Source of the DNA: CAZWBR01 sp964632305
GTDB lineage: Bacteria; Bacteroidota; Bacteroidia; Bacteroidales; Prolixibacteraceae
Length of the DNA: 39,970 bases
Direction: 5' to 3'
Assembly: GCA_964632305.1 (NCBI GenBank)
Contig: CAZWBR010000038.1
Location: 1 to 39,970, forward strand
In this document: piece after piece, positions 1-9,141 of the stretch
How the letters are laid out: every line of letters begins with the position of its first letter
How positions within the stretch are numbered: position 1 is the stretch's first letter
Notes under the pieces: generated by a model
Database searches by the model: none
Told to the model about the DNA's origin: nothing
Seen by the model: only the letters and a program-made list of their open reading frames with translations
Position numbers and translations under genes: made by a program

Positions 1-210
1 GTTGAAAAGTGCTGAAATACTGAATCTTGGGCTTTTGTTATATAGTAGGTTAAAACAGTTATGATAAGGTTTTAAAACCTTATTTTTTGAATCTAACCTT
101 CGTGGAAATTTTACATGCAAACCTATCTAACCCTATTCCCTTCTTGTATTTCAGTCGTTAAATATTCAGTTTATTACCGAACTCAGGTTAATAGATTATT
201 GTTTTAAAAA

Positions 211-296
211 CTATTTCAATACGATAGCTCTATTCTTTCTGTACTGTTTTAGTACAGAAAGAATACAGAAAATGTACAGAAATAGTACAGAATATC
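211..296. repeat. 11-bp periodic palindromic array (copy A, array only)
   Basis: A perfect 13-bp inverted repeat (232-244 and 252-264, 7-nt loop) leads into four head-to-tail 11-bp units, each beginning TACAGAA, at 253, 264, 275 and 286. Weaker 11-bp spaced units may extend left to 211. The same unit type and spacing recur at 16776-16866, 26782-26847 and 39922-39970. Here the flanking parts of the composite element are not evident. It lies in non-coding DNA and its function is unknown. Confidence 0.7.
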
Positions 297-336
297 CGAA
301 GATGACAAATTAGTCCTGTTTGGGACATTGCAGTTA

Positions 337-585
337 CTTATGACAGAATTTCTATTGACCAAATCCCCCCTGCCCCCCTTTAGGAAAGGGGGACTTAATC
401 CTGCTAAAAAAATGTTGATTAATGGCTAAAACCCTGATGATTTTTACCACATTCGATAAGAGAACTATTTCCCCCTTTGTAAAGGGGGACTAAGGGGGAT
501 TTGGGTTGTGAATAAATTGTAATTCAAATTATTATGAATCCCAGATTCGCACTTGTATTTTTAAAAGTTGCTACCTGCCATTATT
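337..585. repeat. REPIN/MITE-like repeat, copy 1
   Basis: The core at 361-502 (142 bp) starts AAATCCCCC and ends GGGGGATTT, so the ends are inverted repeats. Each end carries its own small hairpin (CCCCCTTTAGGAAAGGGGG-type and CCCCCTTTGTAAAGGGGG). A second copy of exactly the same core length lies at 16504-16645, and similarity continues outside the core on both sides (about 337-585 against 16480-16735). Two inverted REP-type palindromes joined by a short variable spacer is the architecture of REPINs. No RAYT transposase is in the window. Confidence 0.75.
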
Positions 586-763
586 GCATCATGTACCAAT
601 TATTTTGGAGTAGGTTCTGCCAATGACAGAGCCTCTCTCCACTAAATCGACCCCCATAGCACGATGTCATTTTTGGGAGTTATGTTTTGCTATATGATGT
701 AAGGAGAAGTCCCTGTCATGCGCAATAAACTGATCAAAGGGCCGAAGGTCCGACAGGAGAAAG

Positions 764-967
764 CACAGGCTGCAAGGCCTGTGGAAAGAGTCAATGATAG
801 CACCTCAAAGGCCTGTAAGGCCGAAATGTATTGAACTGGCGCAAAATCAATTCGTTAAAACAATTAATCCGGTTAACGCATGCCGGTCTTTCAGACCTCC
901 GATTCCCTCGGCCTCTCCTTTTCACAGGGCTCACGCCCTGTGCTGTCACATGTCGACCTTACAGGTC
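764..967. repeat. Cluster of four short GC-rich hairpins
   Basis: Four small perfect hairpins with 3-6 nt loops follow each other: 764-783 (CACAGGC/GCCTGTG), 885-897 (GGTCT/AGACC), 923-942 (CACAGGGC/GCCCTGTG) and 955-967 (GACCT/AGGTC). Such CCT-TnC-AGG type hairpins are common in intergenic DNA of Bacteroidota. No convincing gene lies in 586-1042; the short open frames across it have no protein-like character. Confidence 0.45.
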
Positions 968-1042
968 TGCCGTAACAAATAGTATTTAACCTTGAGATTT
1001 CTTACTCCGTTTCGCTTCAATGTCAATGATATAAATACTGGA

Positions 1043-1105
1043 AGTCGGGGTGCGACTCTATGCTCGCGTCGCGGACAAAGGTTTGCGTCCAGTCGCGCCC
1101 CGACT
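1043..1105. repeat. 15-bp inverted repeat, 63 bp overall
   Basis: AGTCGGGGTGCGACT at 1043-1057 faces AGTCGCGCCCCGACT at 1091-1105. The arms match at 14 of 15 positions and the odd one would be a G-U wobble in RNA. The 33-nt interior is also GC-rich. It may be a small palindromic repeat or a structured RNA. I see no open frame, direct repeat or transposase that would make it an insertion sequence. The rest of 1106-1435 holds nothing I can name. Confidence 0.4.
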
Positions 1106-1435
1106 ATCAAGTTCGTTCCTGTCATTCTTGTATTCTCCCCATTGGTTGTCAAATGATTTGATAATCTGACTGAAGCAGGGAATCTCTGTACGAATAGTGT
1201 TGTTTGAATAATGACGAATAAGAGGGGAAAAAGGAAATTATCACCGGAACGTTGTCCCCAGTGCCGTTAGTCACGAAATACCGGTAGAAGGAATTGTGCG
1301 AAAACCAATCGCCCGCCCCGTTCGGGGTGGAACAAATGAACGAGCTATTATTTTTTGCCGGTGTTTTGCCCTTACCGGGGCAATGATCCCAATCTATGAG
1401 AATTGTCATGCCCTCGGTTTTGCAGCAGTGATTCG

Positions 1436-1479
1436 TAAAAAAAAGGATGCCCCATATTTTTCAGATATGAGACATCCTT
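1436..1479 (-). terminator. Rho-independent terminator of the first SusC/SusD operon
   Basis: Read on the minus strand, a 15-bp stem with two mismatches (AAGGATG...CATCCTT at its base, arms at 1443-1457 and 1465-1479) is followed directly by a run of T. It lies 65 bp past the SusD stop at 1544. A second stem (TCGGAAGGA/TCCTTCCGA, 1496-1528) lies between the stop and this terminator and may protect the 3' end. Confidence 0.85.
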
Positions 1480-1543
1480 GAAAAGAGCTAAATCATCGGA
1501 AGGAAAGGATCAGAAATTATCCTTCCGAGAGAAATTCAACTAA

Positions 1544-3142
1544 TTATTTTTTATCCCAGAATACACGTGTTACTAAATCATCTGTGCCACCAATAGCAGT
1601 AACGGCAGCCTGATAGTTCAATTTGTTTCTTGACAATTCAGAGTCAGGATAAGAGAACCGGTGAGCAAATCCGTCGCCACCATTTTGCATAAGATCATCA
1701 TTATAAGTATTGCGGCTCAGAGCAGGGAACCCGCTTCTTCTGAAGTTGGCCCATGATTCTATGGGGTTCTCAAGAGTGGCAATCCAATACTGAGTATTGA
1801 TTTGTTCAAGAGCTTTAGCTTCATCGTAGGCTACACCGGGTTGTGCCAGATAGGCAGTTTTTTCTGTTTCAGTTACCTGAGGAAGGGTTGATTTTGTTGC
1901 AGTTAAATAGATGGCATAATGTTCCATGTCGGCTTTGATCCCATCTTCATAATACTGTTTAGCAGCAGTAGCTCCGCCGGGGATCCAGCCTCTTTGAGCT
2001 GCTTCGGCAAGAAGCAAAGAGGTCTGAGCATAGGTTACCCAGAAAGAAGGGGCGGAAATGGAAGCCACGACATTGATATTCATCTGGGAATAGTCATACC
2101 CTGAACCTTTAGGGCCTCTGTACCCGTTGGCGACGGTAAGGTTATCCGAAACAACACCTACCGGGACGCCATATTGTTCAGTGATATTGGTATTCGGGTT
2201 CGTATCGCCCAGCGGATTGTTTGGGTTAGCATAGGATGCGACCAGATATTTACCGCGCGGATCGTTGGTTGATTTCAACTGATTCACAAAAGGTTCTGCG
2301 GCATAATAATATCTCGGGTTATTGACGATCAAATTATTGTTAATCGTATTGGTGAATAATGTCCCATCATAAACCACGAATGTATTATCGGTATTTGCTG
2401 TCATTACGCCACCTGCAAATGCTTCTGCAGCAATCGATTTTGCTTTATCCGGATTTAGTTTGGAATAGCGCATCCCCAAACGGAGCAATAAGGAGTTGCC
2501 CAATTTTTTCCATTGTGCTACCTGTACCGTGGCATTGGCTTTTGGATAATAAGCTTTAAGGCCGTAGAAGAGGTCGGCTGAAACATAGTCGCCGGCTGGA
2601 TTCAGATTGGCAATTGCTTCTTTGAGTTCCTTATAAAGGTCGTCGTAGATGGCGGCATCGTCGTCATAGGCAGGGTAAAAGTACTCTTCACCTTTGAGGG
2701 CAGCATAACCGGCATTAAAATAGGGCACATCGCCGTAGTGGTCGACAATGTTCATAAAGACCTGGGCTTTCCAAATACGGGCCATACTTTGTAAATTTAC
2801 CTGAGTGGTTGTCCCGTCCAGGAGATAAAGGATCTGGGTCAATGTTTTGACTGCCCCGGTATATTGATCCCAGCTATATTTCTGGAACAGGTCGATATCG
2901 GCATTGAAGTTAAATGCCAGCGTGGCTCCCAGGTTGTAGGGGTTCACGAATTGCTGAACGATGGTCTGTTCCGATTCCCAGCCATTCCCGAAGGTAGTGC
3001 GTTGTGTGCCTGCAAAGAGGAGTCCCGGATCGATTTTATTGATGGCAAAGGGATCGGTGTTTATTTCCTCAAAATTCTGGTCACATGCTCCGAATAAAAG
3101 GAGGAATGCACTTAAATATATAACGAGTTTTAGATTTTTCAT
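1544..3142 (-). CDS. SusD/RagB-family outer-membrane lipoprotein (SusD-like_2 type)
   Basis: This 532-residue surface lipoprotein should bind the ligand and lid the SusC pore encoded just upstream. The start is a type II signal peptide with lipobox LFGAC (Cys20), then the mature-start sequence DQNFEEINTDP typical of the SusD/RagB nutrient-binding group. Helical TPR-like segments follow, and a conserved-looking C-terminal part reads ESWANFRRSGFP. The gene begins 5 nt after the SusC stop, so the two are co-transcribed, and a terminator lies after it. The subfamily is broad and includes pairs that import peptides or small glycans, so the ligand cannot be named. Family assignment is firm; substrate is unknown. 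Confidence 0.92.
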   Translation of the reverse strand: MKNLKLVIYLSAFLLLFGACDQNFEEINTDPFAINKIDPGLLFAGTQRTTFGNGWESEQTIVQQFVNPYNLGATLAFNFNADIDLFQKYSWDQYTGAVKTLTQILYLLDGTTTQVNLQSMARIWKAQVFMNIVDHYGDVPYFNAGYAALKGEEYFYPAYDDDAAIYDDLYKELKEAIANLNPAGDYVSADLFYGLKAYYPKANATVQVAQWKKLGNSLLLRLGMRYSKLNPDKAKSIAAEAFAGGVMTANTDNTFVVYDGTLFTNTINNNLIVNNPRYYYAAEPFVNQLKSTNDPRGKYLVASYANPNNPLGDTNPNTNITEQYGVPVGVVSDNLTVANGYRGPKGSGYDYSQMNINVVASISAPSFWVTYAQTSLLLAEAAQRGWIPGGATAAKQYYEDGIKADMEHYAIYLTATKSTLPQVTETEKTAYLAQPGVAYDEAKALEQINTQYWIATLENPIESWANFRRSGFPALSRNTYNDDLMQNGGDGFAHRFSYPDSELSRNKLNYQAAVTAIGGTDDLVTRVFWDKK

Positions 3143-3147
3143 AATCC

Positions 3148-6100
3148 TTAGAATTTAACATTTAGACTGAACATATAATTTCTGGTAGTTGGCAATGAGG
3201 CGTTTTCATACCCGGCTCTCTGGTCACCTGAAGACTGAACTGCTTCAGGATCGAGGTTCGGAAGATCCTTGTAAAGGATAGCCACGTTACGACAAGAAGC
3301 GGTCAGTGTTAATCCCTTGACGTATTTGATGAAATCGAATTTATTTAAAACGCTCGAGAAATCATAGGATAGCGAGATGCTTCTCAGCTTAACAAAATCG
3401 GATTTAAAGACGAAAGGATCGCCGATTTGAAGGTTGCGGTAGTCGGCATAAAAACCTTGCAGATTGGTTACCTTGCTGGTGTTTGGTAAACCGCTTGACT
3501 GGTAAACACCCGGGAATGTCAATCCATCTTCAACTGTTCCGTCTGCGAATACCCTGCGGCCTTCCAGTGAAAGTTCAGAGAAACCCTGTCTGGTCATGTT
3601 CAACAAAGTTGAAGACATTACCTTACCGCCGAACTTATAATCTAAGAAAACACCTAATGTGAGTTTCTTGTAAGTAAAGGTATTGGTCCAACCGCCTGTA
3701 TGTTTCGGGATTGAACTTCCAACGGGAACATAATTAGGTGTAGCAAGCAGGAAGCCGTTGTCCTTGAGGAGGATTTCACCTTCATCGTTTCTCAAATAGG
3801 TTCTGGTGTACAATTGGTTCATCGGCATTCCGACGGTATAATGCAATTGTCCGAGGAACTCGTTACCGGTACCATTGAAGTCAATTAACAGCAAATCTTT
3901 AATTGGTGTGCCATCGGAGTTCACGCCAACAGAGAGTACTTCTGTTTTCAGATAGGTGTTGTTCCAGGAAGAGGTCCAGCTAAAGTCGTTGGTTCTAATC
4001 GGGGTATAATCCACCATTACTTCGATACCGCTGTTCTTTAACGAACCGAGGTTCTTCTTGGATGAGCCGTAACCTGATGCTTCGGAAAGCTGAACGCTCA
4101 ATATCTGGTCGGTCGTTACTTTATCGAAGGCGGCAATATCGAAGTGCAATTTGTCGTCAAACAATCTTGCTTCCAAGCCGATTTCTTTTTCAGTTACCGT
4201 GAAGGGTTGCAGATTCGGGTTTGGAGCAGATCCGTTCGAAATGCTAGCAGTAGTCTGGCCATTAAACTGGTTGGTTCCAATGCCATAAACGAGGTTTCCT
4301 TCATAGGTGTTTACCCCGTTTGCACTACCTACTTCAGCCCATGATCCTCTAATTTTACCATAAGAGATCCATTCCTTATCTTTCAGTAACTCAGAGAAAA
4401 CAAAACTACCGGATACCGATGAGTAGAACTTGGAATTACTTTCAGGGTTCAGCACGGAAAACCAGTCTTCCCTACCTGTGAAATTGAGGTAGAACATGGA
4501 GTTATAACCGAATTCGGCAATCCCGTAAAGTGAGTTAACCCTTGATTTGTTATACCCATAGCTTGGGGTTTTGGTCACGCCGTTGTTAACAGCGAAGAAA
4601 TCGCGTACGGTAAAGTTAGTAACATTGATGCCAAAGTTGTGGTTTTTAACTCTAAAGGTGTTTCCGCCGAAACTTGCATCAACTGAGAACTTGTTAAACT
4701 GTTTGGTGGCGCCAATCAGGAAGTCGGCATTCACGTCGGTGCCGTAGCCTTCCTGAAGGTTGTAAGTGCCTTTATAGGTGCCGTCGGAAGTGTTTATTGG
4801 CTGACTGGTTCCAATCCCGCCCGGAGTCTTCGACTCGGTGAAACTGATGGAATAGTCGTAGTTATATCTTCCCTGAGCATACAACCAATCGGTGATGTCA
4901 TAACGTAAGGTCATAGTTCCGAGGAAGCGGTCCCTTTCGTTGACCCAACTTTGGCCTGCCGCCATGGCATAGTAAGGATTGAGCAAGGTGCCCTGGAAGC
5001 CTGAAGTTACCCTTTCAGTTCCTGTGACCGGATCGACCGCGCTGTTCTTAAGGGCTGATATTGGGATATTCGTGGCCAATCGGGTGAGGAAGTTCATAGA
5101 GCCTGCTCCCTGCTGTCCGATTTGAGGAGGGTTAATGTAACGTTCATTGGTGTAGTTGATGTTCGTAGTGAACTTGAGTTTCTCGGTGATGTCGTAATTC
5201 AGACCAACGTTGAAAATGTTTCTTTTATATTTATTGGAAGGTTCGATACCAGCAGCATCGGTGTTGGAGAAGGATGCCCTGAAGCTACCGCCGGCGACGC
5301 CTCCTGAAACTGCGACCGTGTTGGTGAGATTAGTTCCGGTATTAAAATATTCTTTCAACCTGTTTGGGTTGGCCGAGTAAGGTTGTTCGGTTCCGTCAAA
5401 AATAGGCGTGAGCTTACCATCGAGTCTTGCGCCCCAGCCCAATTGTCCGTTACCAGCGGCAAGCGCAGCCGTGGCTGGTTTATTTCCGGCAGTTCCCTGA
5501 CCATAAACCTGCTGGAATTCGAAGAAGTCCAAAACTTCCTGAGTCGTATAGCTGGAAGAAAATTCAACACCGATCCCCTTTTCTTTTTGTCCGGATTTTG
5601 TGGTGATGATGATAGCGCCGTTGGCAGCGCGTGAACCATAAATAGCGGCGGCTGTTGCCCCTTTCAATACGGTCATGCTTTCGATGTCGTCGGGGTTGAT
5701 GTTGTTCATATTGTCCCCGTTATCCCGCTGGTTAGCGCCATTAGCGCCACGGGCACCCTGATCGATGGGAAGACCGTTGATAACGATCAACGGCGAGTTA
5801 TTCGCCCCATTGAAAGCCACCTGACCACGCAAACGTATTTGCGTACTGGAGCCAGCACCAGCGGCCGGAGGAGTGATGTTCAAACCTGCCACCTTACCTC
5901 CGAGCGACTCCATCATGTTGGTCGTTTTGTTAGCCACCATTTCATCCGTATTAACCTGAGATGCGGCATAACCAATGCTTTTTTCGTTGCGTTTAATACC
6001 GAGAGCAGTAATGATTACCTCTCCGATTTCTTCGGTCGACTCTTTCAGTGCAACATTAATTACTGATTGTGTTCCAACCGTAATGTCCTGAGGTTCAAAG

Positions 6101-6327
6101 CTGACGAATGAAAAGTGTAATACTGACTGATTGTCCGGAACCGAGATAGAATATCCACCACCGGCATCAGTGGTTGTTCCGATAGTGGTCCCCTTAACCA
6201 CAACAGTAACTCCGGGAAGCGGTATGTTATCTGCCGTGGTAACCTTTCCGGTCACCGCCCTTTGCGCAAATACAACCTGCATGCCCACGAAAACAAGGAA
6301 TACAAGCAAAACTGCCAGTTTTCTCAT
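3148..6327 (-). CDS. SusC/RagA-family TonB-dependent outer-membrane transporter
   Basis: This is a 1059-residue TonB-dependent porin. Visible in order: a signal peptide (1-22, ending VFAQ), a carboxypeptidase-D-like regulatory domain (about 24-100, PLPGVTVVVKGTTIGT), a plug domain with the family hallmark ESMTVLKGATAAAIYGSRAA, and a long beta-barrel ending in aromatic FSLNVKF. Length is normal for the family. The plug start (VIITALGIKRNEKSIGYA) places it in a different SusC subgroup from the protein at 21167-24268, which has VVVVGYG. It pairs with the SusD at 1544-3142. The kinase operon upstream ends in its own terminator, so this pair has its own promoter. Confidence 0.95.
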   Translation of the reverse strand: MRKLAVLLVFLVFVGMQVVFAQRAVTGKVTTADNIPLPGVTVVVKGTTIGTTTDAGGGYSISVPDNQSVLHFSFVSFEPQDITVGTQSVINVALKESTEEIGEVIITALGIKRNEKSIGYAASQVNTDEMVANKTTNMMESLGGKVAGLNITPPAAGAGSSTQIRLRGQVAFNGANNSPLIVINGLPIDQGARGANGANQRDNGDNMNNINPDDIESMTVLKGATAAAIYGSRAANGAIIITTKSGQKEKGIGVEFSSSYTTQEVLDFFEFQQVYGQGTAGNKPATAALAAGNGQLGWGARLDGKLTPIFDGTEQPYSANPNRLKEYFNTGTNLTNTVAVSGGVAGGSFRASFSNTDAAGIEPSNKYKRNIFNVGLNYDITEKLKFTTNINYTNERYINPPQIGQQGAGSMNFLTRLATNIPISALKNSAVDPVTGTERVTSGFQGTLLNPYYAMAAGQSWVNERDRFLGTMTLRYDITDWLYAQGRYNYDYSISFTESKTPGGIGTSQPINTSDGTYKGTYNLQEGYGTDVNADFLIGATKQFNKFSVDASFGGNTFRVKNHNFGINVTNFTVRDFFAVNNGVTKTPSYGYNKSRVNSLYGIAEFGYNSMFYLNFTGREDWFSVLNPESNSKFYSSVSGSFVFSELLKDKEWISYGKIRGSWAEVGSANGVNTYEGNLVYGIGTNQFNGQTTASISNGSAPNPNLQPFTVTEKEIGLEARLFDDKLHFDIAAFDKVTTDQILSVQLSEASGYGSSKKNLGSLKNSGIEVMVDYTPIRTNDFSWTSSWNNTYLKTEVLSVGVNSDGTPIKDLLLIDFNGTGNEFLGQLHYTVGMPMNQLYTRTYLRNDEGEILLKDNGFLLATPNYVPVGSSIPKHTGGWTNTFTYKKLTLGVFLDYKFGGKVMSSTLLNMTRQGFSELSLEGRRVFADGTVEDGLTFPGVYQSSGLPNTSKVTNLQGFYADYRNLQIGDPFVFKSDFVKLRSISLSYDFSSVLNKFDFIKYVKGLTLTASCRNVAILYKDLPNLDPEAVQSSGDQRAGYENASLPTTRNYMFSLNVKF

Positions 6328-6470
6328 AATAGTAAATTGTTTAGTTAAAAAAATAATTAGTTAGCCGTATAAAATACCGAGTGTCTTTTCGATAAAAGAA
6401 GAACAAGAAAGATACCCCTTTTGTGAGAATATTTTATACTAATCAGAATTCGAAATTAAGAATAAAATTC

Positions 6471-6485
6471 ATCCATCCAAATGTA
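6471..6485 (-). promoter_or_regulatory. Possible promoter for the first SusC/SusD pair
   Basis: On the minus strand TACATTTG (complement of 6478-6485) matches the Bacteroidota -7 box TAnnTTTG exactly and lies about 150 nt before the SusC start. No convincing -33 TTTG was found at the expected spacing, so this is tentative. Confidence 0.25.
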
Positions 6486-6556
6486 TTGTAATAAATAATT
6501 ATTAATAATTACAGGGGGGAGCGGTGATTTGACTGACGATTGGAAGGTGTGCTAAT

Positions 6557-6602
6557 AAAAATGGTCCAAACCTTCCTGTCGAACGGACAAGGGTTTGGAC
6601 CA
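6557..6602 (-). terminator. Rho-independent terminator of the eight-gene catabolic operon
   Basis: Minus strand: perfect 11-bp arms TGGTCCAAACC/GGTTTGGACCA (6562-6572, 6592-6602) with a 19-nt loop, followed by TTTTTATT. It lies 160 bp past the kinase stop (6762). Another small stem (ACGGTTT/AAACCGT, 6648-6673) sits between them. The 434-bp gap 6328-6761 holds this terminator and the weak promoter match near 6478, nothing else recognised. Confidence 0.85.
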
Positions 6603-6761
6603 AACATTATTGTCAAACAGGAGTTGACTGTGTAGTAATAATCTTGAACGGTTTAATAATCAATGGAAACCGTTTTTGGCCAAGTAAGAACCATTAGATT
6701 AGTACCCGTCCTCAATCTTAGGATAGTCTGATTTTGGACGAGTGGGAAGGCGCTGTGCGAT

Positions 6762-8108
6762 TTACTTGTTTTCAATGCTTTCAAGATAAAACTTTCCTAA
6801 CCTGGCGGCGCCGTGCAGCGAACTCTGGTCGATATATTCGAACTGATAATCGCCGATCCATTTTCTTTTTACCTCTTCCATGTTTTTAATGCTAAGAGCC
6901 CCGCCGGTCAGCTTGATGCTCCGGCTTAGTTTAACCACGGGGGCTACCTTGGCGAGATGCGAGGCCAGGTACATGTTGTTTCCCTTCAACAATGCAAGCA
7001 GGAATTCATCGCGCGTGGTGGTCACATCAATTTCATTGAAACTTGCCTTAAGGGTCTGGACGCTGTATCTTGATCCTTGAAGATAAGGTTCATAAGATGG
7101 GCAATTCTTGTCTAGTTTTTTCTCAATCACACCGGGAAGGTATTCTTTGTAGAACTGGTCGGGGGTCATATCCCTACAGAAAACCGAGTGGAACCATTCC
7201 AGTGATTTTCCCCCGGTATTCAGTACGAAGAGGGTGAGCCACAACCCGGGTAAGATGTGGGAGCGGATGTTGTATTCGGCCGATCCGATTGGATTATCCA
7301 GACAAACCATCATGATATCGCAGGTTCCTGAAATATGCAATACATCGCCGGGTTTATTGATCCCGGCTGAAAAAGCTGAGAGAACCGCATCGTTGCCGCC
7401 ACACAAAACCTTACAGGAAGGCGGAATTCCAAGCGTCGCAGCCATTCCGGGATCAATGGTCCCGACCTCCTGATAGGAGTGGTACAGATCGGGGAGTTTG
7501 TCTTCCGCGATGGAAAGTTCTTTTAAAAAATCCGTATTCCAGGTTAAATCGTGATCCCTTGTATTGTACAAACCGGTAATGGAAGTTGTCGAAGGGTCGA
7601 TTGCCCATTTTTTGGTCAATTTCTTGACGAAATAGGTGTTGGTATGGCCAAACTTACAGGTCTGCTGGTAAACTTCCGGAAGATTCTCTTTAATCCAGAG
7701 AATAGAGCTAAAAGAGGATCCTCCCGAAACCGGAAGATTACATCCTTTTTCGAGCAGTCGTTCTTCGCCGATTTTTTTCCGTATTGCCGAAGCCTGCTGG
7801 TGCGATCGCTGATCCAGGAAGAGGATGGCTTTGGTAAGCGCATCCCCGTTCTTGTCCATGGCCATCAACCCCGGGGTGGTCACTGAAAATGAAATAACCC
7901 CAATCTCAGCAAGCTTTTTCCCCATAGCTTTGCAACCGTTAAGAAATTGTTGCCACCATATCTCGGGATTGATCTCAGCCTTTTCGCCATCGAAAATATC
8001 GACATCGTAGTTTTGCTGATAAATCTCTTCTACCGACAGGGACTCATTAAAAATCCCCATCTTAAAAGCCGTTGTACCAACGTCGAGCGCCAAAATTTTA
8101 GATTTCAT
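6762..8108 (-). CDS. FGGY-family carbohydrate kinase
   Basis: This 448-residue cytoplasmic kinase should phosphorylate a sugar with ATP. The N-terminal phosphate loop LALDVGTTAFKMGIF and the C-terminal nucleotide-binding LTGGALSIKNMEEV are the two halves of the FGGY fold; a middle LHISGTCDIMM segment also fits. I use the ATG at 8108 because it is followed directly by the ATPase motif; an upstream in-frame ATG at 8192 would add 28 residues with no FGGY similarity. The gene overlaps the DapA-family gene by 11 nt, which implies translational coupling. FGGY members act on xylulose, ribulose, gluconate, erythritol, glycerol and apulose, among others, so the substrate is open. Last gene of the operon. 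Confidence 0.9.
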   Translation of the reverse strand: MKSKILALDVGTTAFKMGIFNESLSVEEIYQQNYDVDIFDGEKAEINPEIWWQQFLNGCKAMGKKLAEIGVISFSVTTPGLMAMDKNGDALTKAILFLDQRSHQQASAIRKKIGEERLLEKGCNLPVSGGSSFSSILWIKENLPEVYQQTCKFGHTNTYFVKKLTKKWAIDPSTTSITGLYNTRDHDLTWNTDFLKELSIAEDKLPDLYHSYQEVGTIDPGMAATLGIPPSCKVLCGGNDAVLSAFSAGINKPGDVLHISGTCDIMMVCLDNPIGSAEYNIRSHILPGLWLTLFVLNTGGKSLEWFHSVFCRDMTPDQFYKEYLPGVIEKKLDKNCPSYEPYLQGSRYSVQTLKASFNEIDVTTTRDEFLLALLKGNNMYLASHLAKVAPVVKLSRSIKLTGGALSIKNMEEVKRKWIGDYQFEYIDQSSLHGAARLGKFYLESIENK

Positions 8109-8973
8109 CGGGATATATTTCTTTAATTGATATTTTAATTTTTTCGACTTCAGAAGCCGGAAGTCTTTGAAGAGGTTTCCGCAACTCGCCACCTGTCAGT
8201 CCGACGGCGTCCATGCCTGCCTTGACACCGGCCACGCCGCTTTTGCCAGAAATCAGGCTGTTAAGTTGAATCGCGATGGTCTGGAGTTCCTTCGCTTTTT
8301 CTTTGTTCCCTTTCATGTATTCGTTGTAGAGTCTGACCGGCAGTTCCGGAAGAAAATTAGCCAATGAAACAATTCCTCCTTTAGCGCCTTTCTCCAACAT
8401 CTCATACAGCGTATTGGCTGTTCCCGTGAGGACATTCAATTTCGGGCTTAGTACTTTCTTTTCCTTGCTGCTGTCCTTGATGCCAACGATCTGACCAAGT
8501 TCGGCTAGCCGGTTAATAAGCTGCTCGGAGAAATCGACCCCGGTAAATCCGGGTGCATTGTAAATCAGGATAGGGAAAGGGGAGACTTTGGAAAGTTCCA
8601 GATAATATTGATAATAATCCTCTTCGGTATATTTTCCCTTGAAATAGAATGGCGGTTGGACCAATAGGTAGTCGATCCCAAGATTGCGTATTTTTTCAAT
8701 AAATGTCTTTGCCAGGTAAAGGCTGTCGTACATCACCCCGACAATAATTGTTTTCTTATCTGCAACCTGGAGAGTCGTCGACTCGATTATCTTGATTTTT
8801 TCCTCTTCCGTAAGGCTTTTACATTCGCCATTTGACCCCAGAAGCAATAAACCGCTCAGATTACTGTCGATGTAAAACTGGATATTTTTTGTCAAACCGG
8901 AGTAATCGACCTCTTCTTCTTTGGTAAACGGGATATTGATAGGAGCCGTGATGCCCGCTAATTTATTTTCCAC
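8098..8973 (-). CDS. DapA-family (class I) aldolase
   Basis: A 291-residue TIM-barrel enzyme of the dihydrodipicolinate synthase / N-acetylneuraminate lyase superfamily, which makes or breaks C-C bonds of 2-keto acids through a lysine Schiff base. Visible: the GSNGE loop (47-50 area, equivalent of GTTGE), catalytic Tyr138 in LIYNAPG and Schiff-base Lys166 in VGIKDSS. The start is GTG at 8973; no in-frame ATG lies between it and the upstream stop. Neighbours are a kinase, transketolase and isomerase, so a sugar-acid (2-keto-3-deoxy acid) aldolase is more likely than lysine biosynthesis. Family is certain, substrate inferred only. Confidence 0.88.
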   Translation of the reverse strand: MENKLAGITAPINIPFTKEEEVDYSGLTKNIQFYIDSNLSGLLLLGSNGECKSLTEEEKIKIIESTTLQVADKKTIIVGVMYDSLYLAKTFIEKIRNLGIDYLLVQPPFYFKGKYTEEDYYQYYLELSKVSPFPILIYNAPGFTGVDFSEQLINRLAELGQIVGIKDSSKEKKVLSPKLNVLTGTANTLYEMLEKGAKGGIVSLANFLPELPVRLYNEYMKGNKEKAKELQTIAIQLNSLISGKSGVAGVKAGMDAVGLTGGELRKPLQRLPASEVEKIKISIKEIYPDEI

Positions 8974-9058
8974 CCTTTTAGTTTTAAATAGTTAATACTA
9001 ATTAGTTCAACATTCTGTTATTCTGGTTCAACCCGGGGAAATGATCCTGCCATAAAAC

Positions 9059-9107
9059 CGTTTTCAGTCATTGAAATGACCCGGGGTCGTATCAATGACT
9101 GAAAACG
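9059..9107 (-). other. Large perfect stem-loop between the DUF362 and aldolase genes
   Basis: Arms of 16 bp pair perfectly (CGTTTTCAGTCATTGA at 9059-9074 with its complement at 9092-9107). The 17-nt loop itself contains GACCC/GGGTC. No T-run follows on the minus strand, so it is not a simple terminator. It sits inside the operon and could mark an RNA-processing or stability point that separates the expression of the last two genes. Confidence 0.6.
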
Positions 9108-9141
9108 TAGAATTGTCCTGTGATAAGGCAATTAAGCAAGT

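Noticed and set aside
253..296. Possible CRISPR-like array
   Set aside because: Units are 11 bp and directly adjacent, with no spacers and no cas genes; they belong to the palindromic repeat family.
794..982. 62-codon open frame in the first kilobase
   Set aside because: It runs through a cluster of short hairpins and has no protein character.
1043..1105. Terminal inverted repeats of an insertion sequence
   Set aside because: Only 63 bp overall, no transposase and no target-site duplication seen.
8109..8192. Longer N-terminus for the FGGY kinase (start at 8192)
   Set aside because: The extra 28 residues are a frame-shifted reading of the DapA-family gene and precede the FGGY phosphate motif without similarity; the ATG at 8108 fits.
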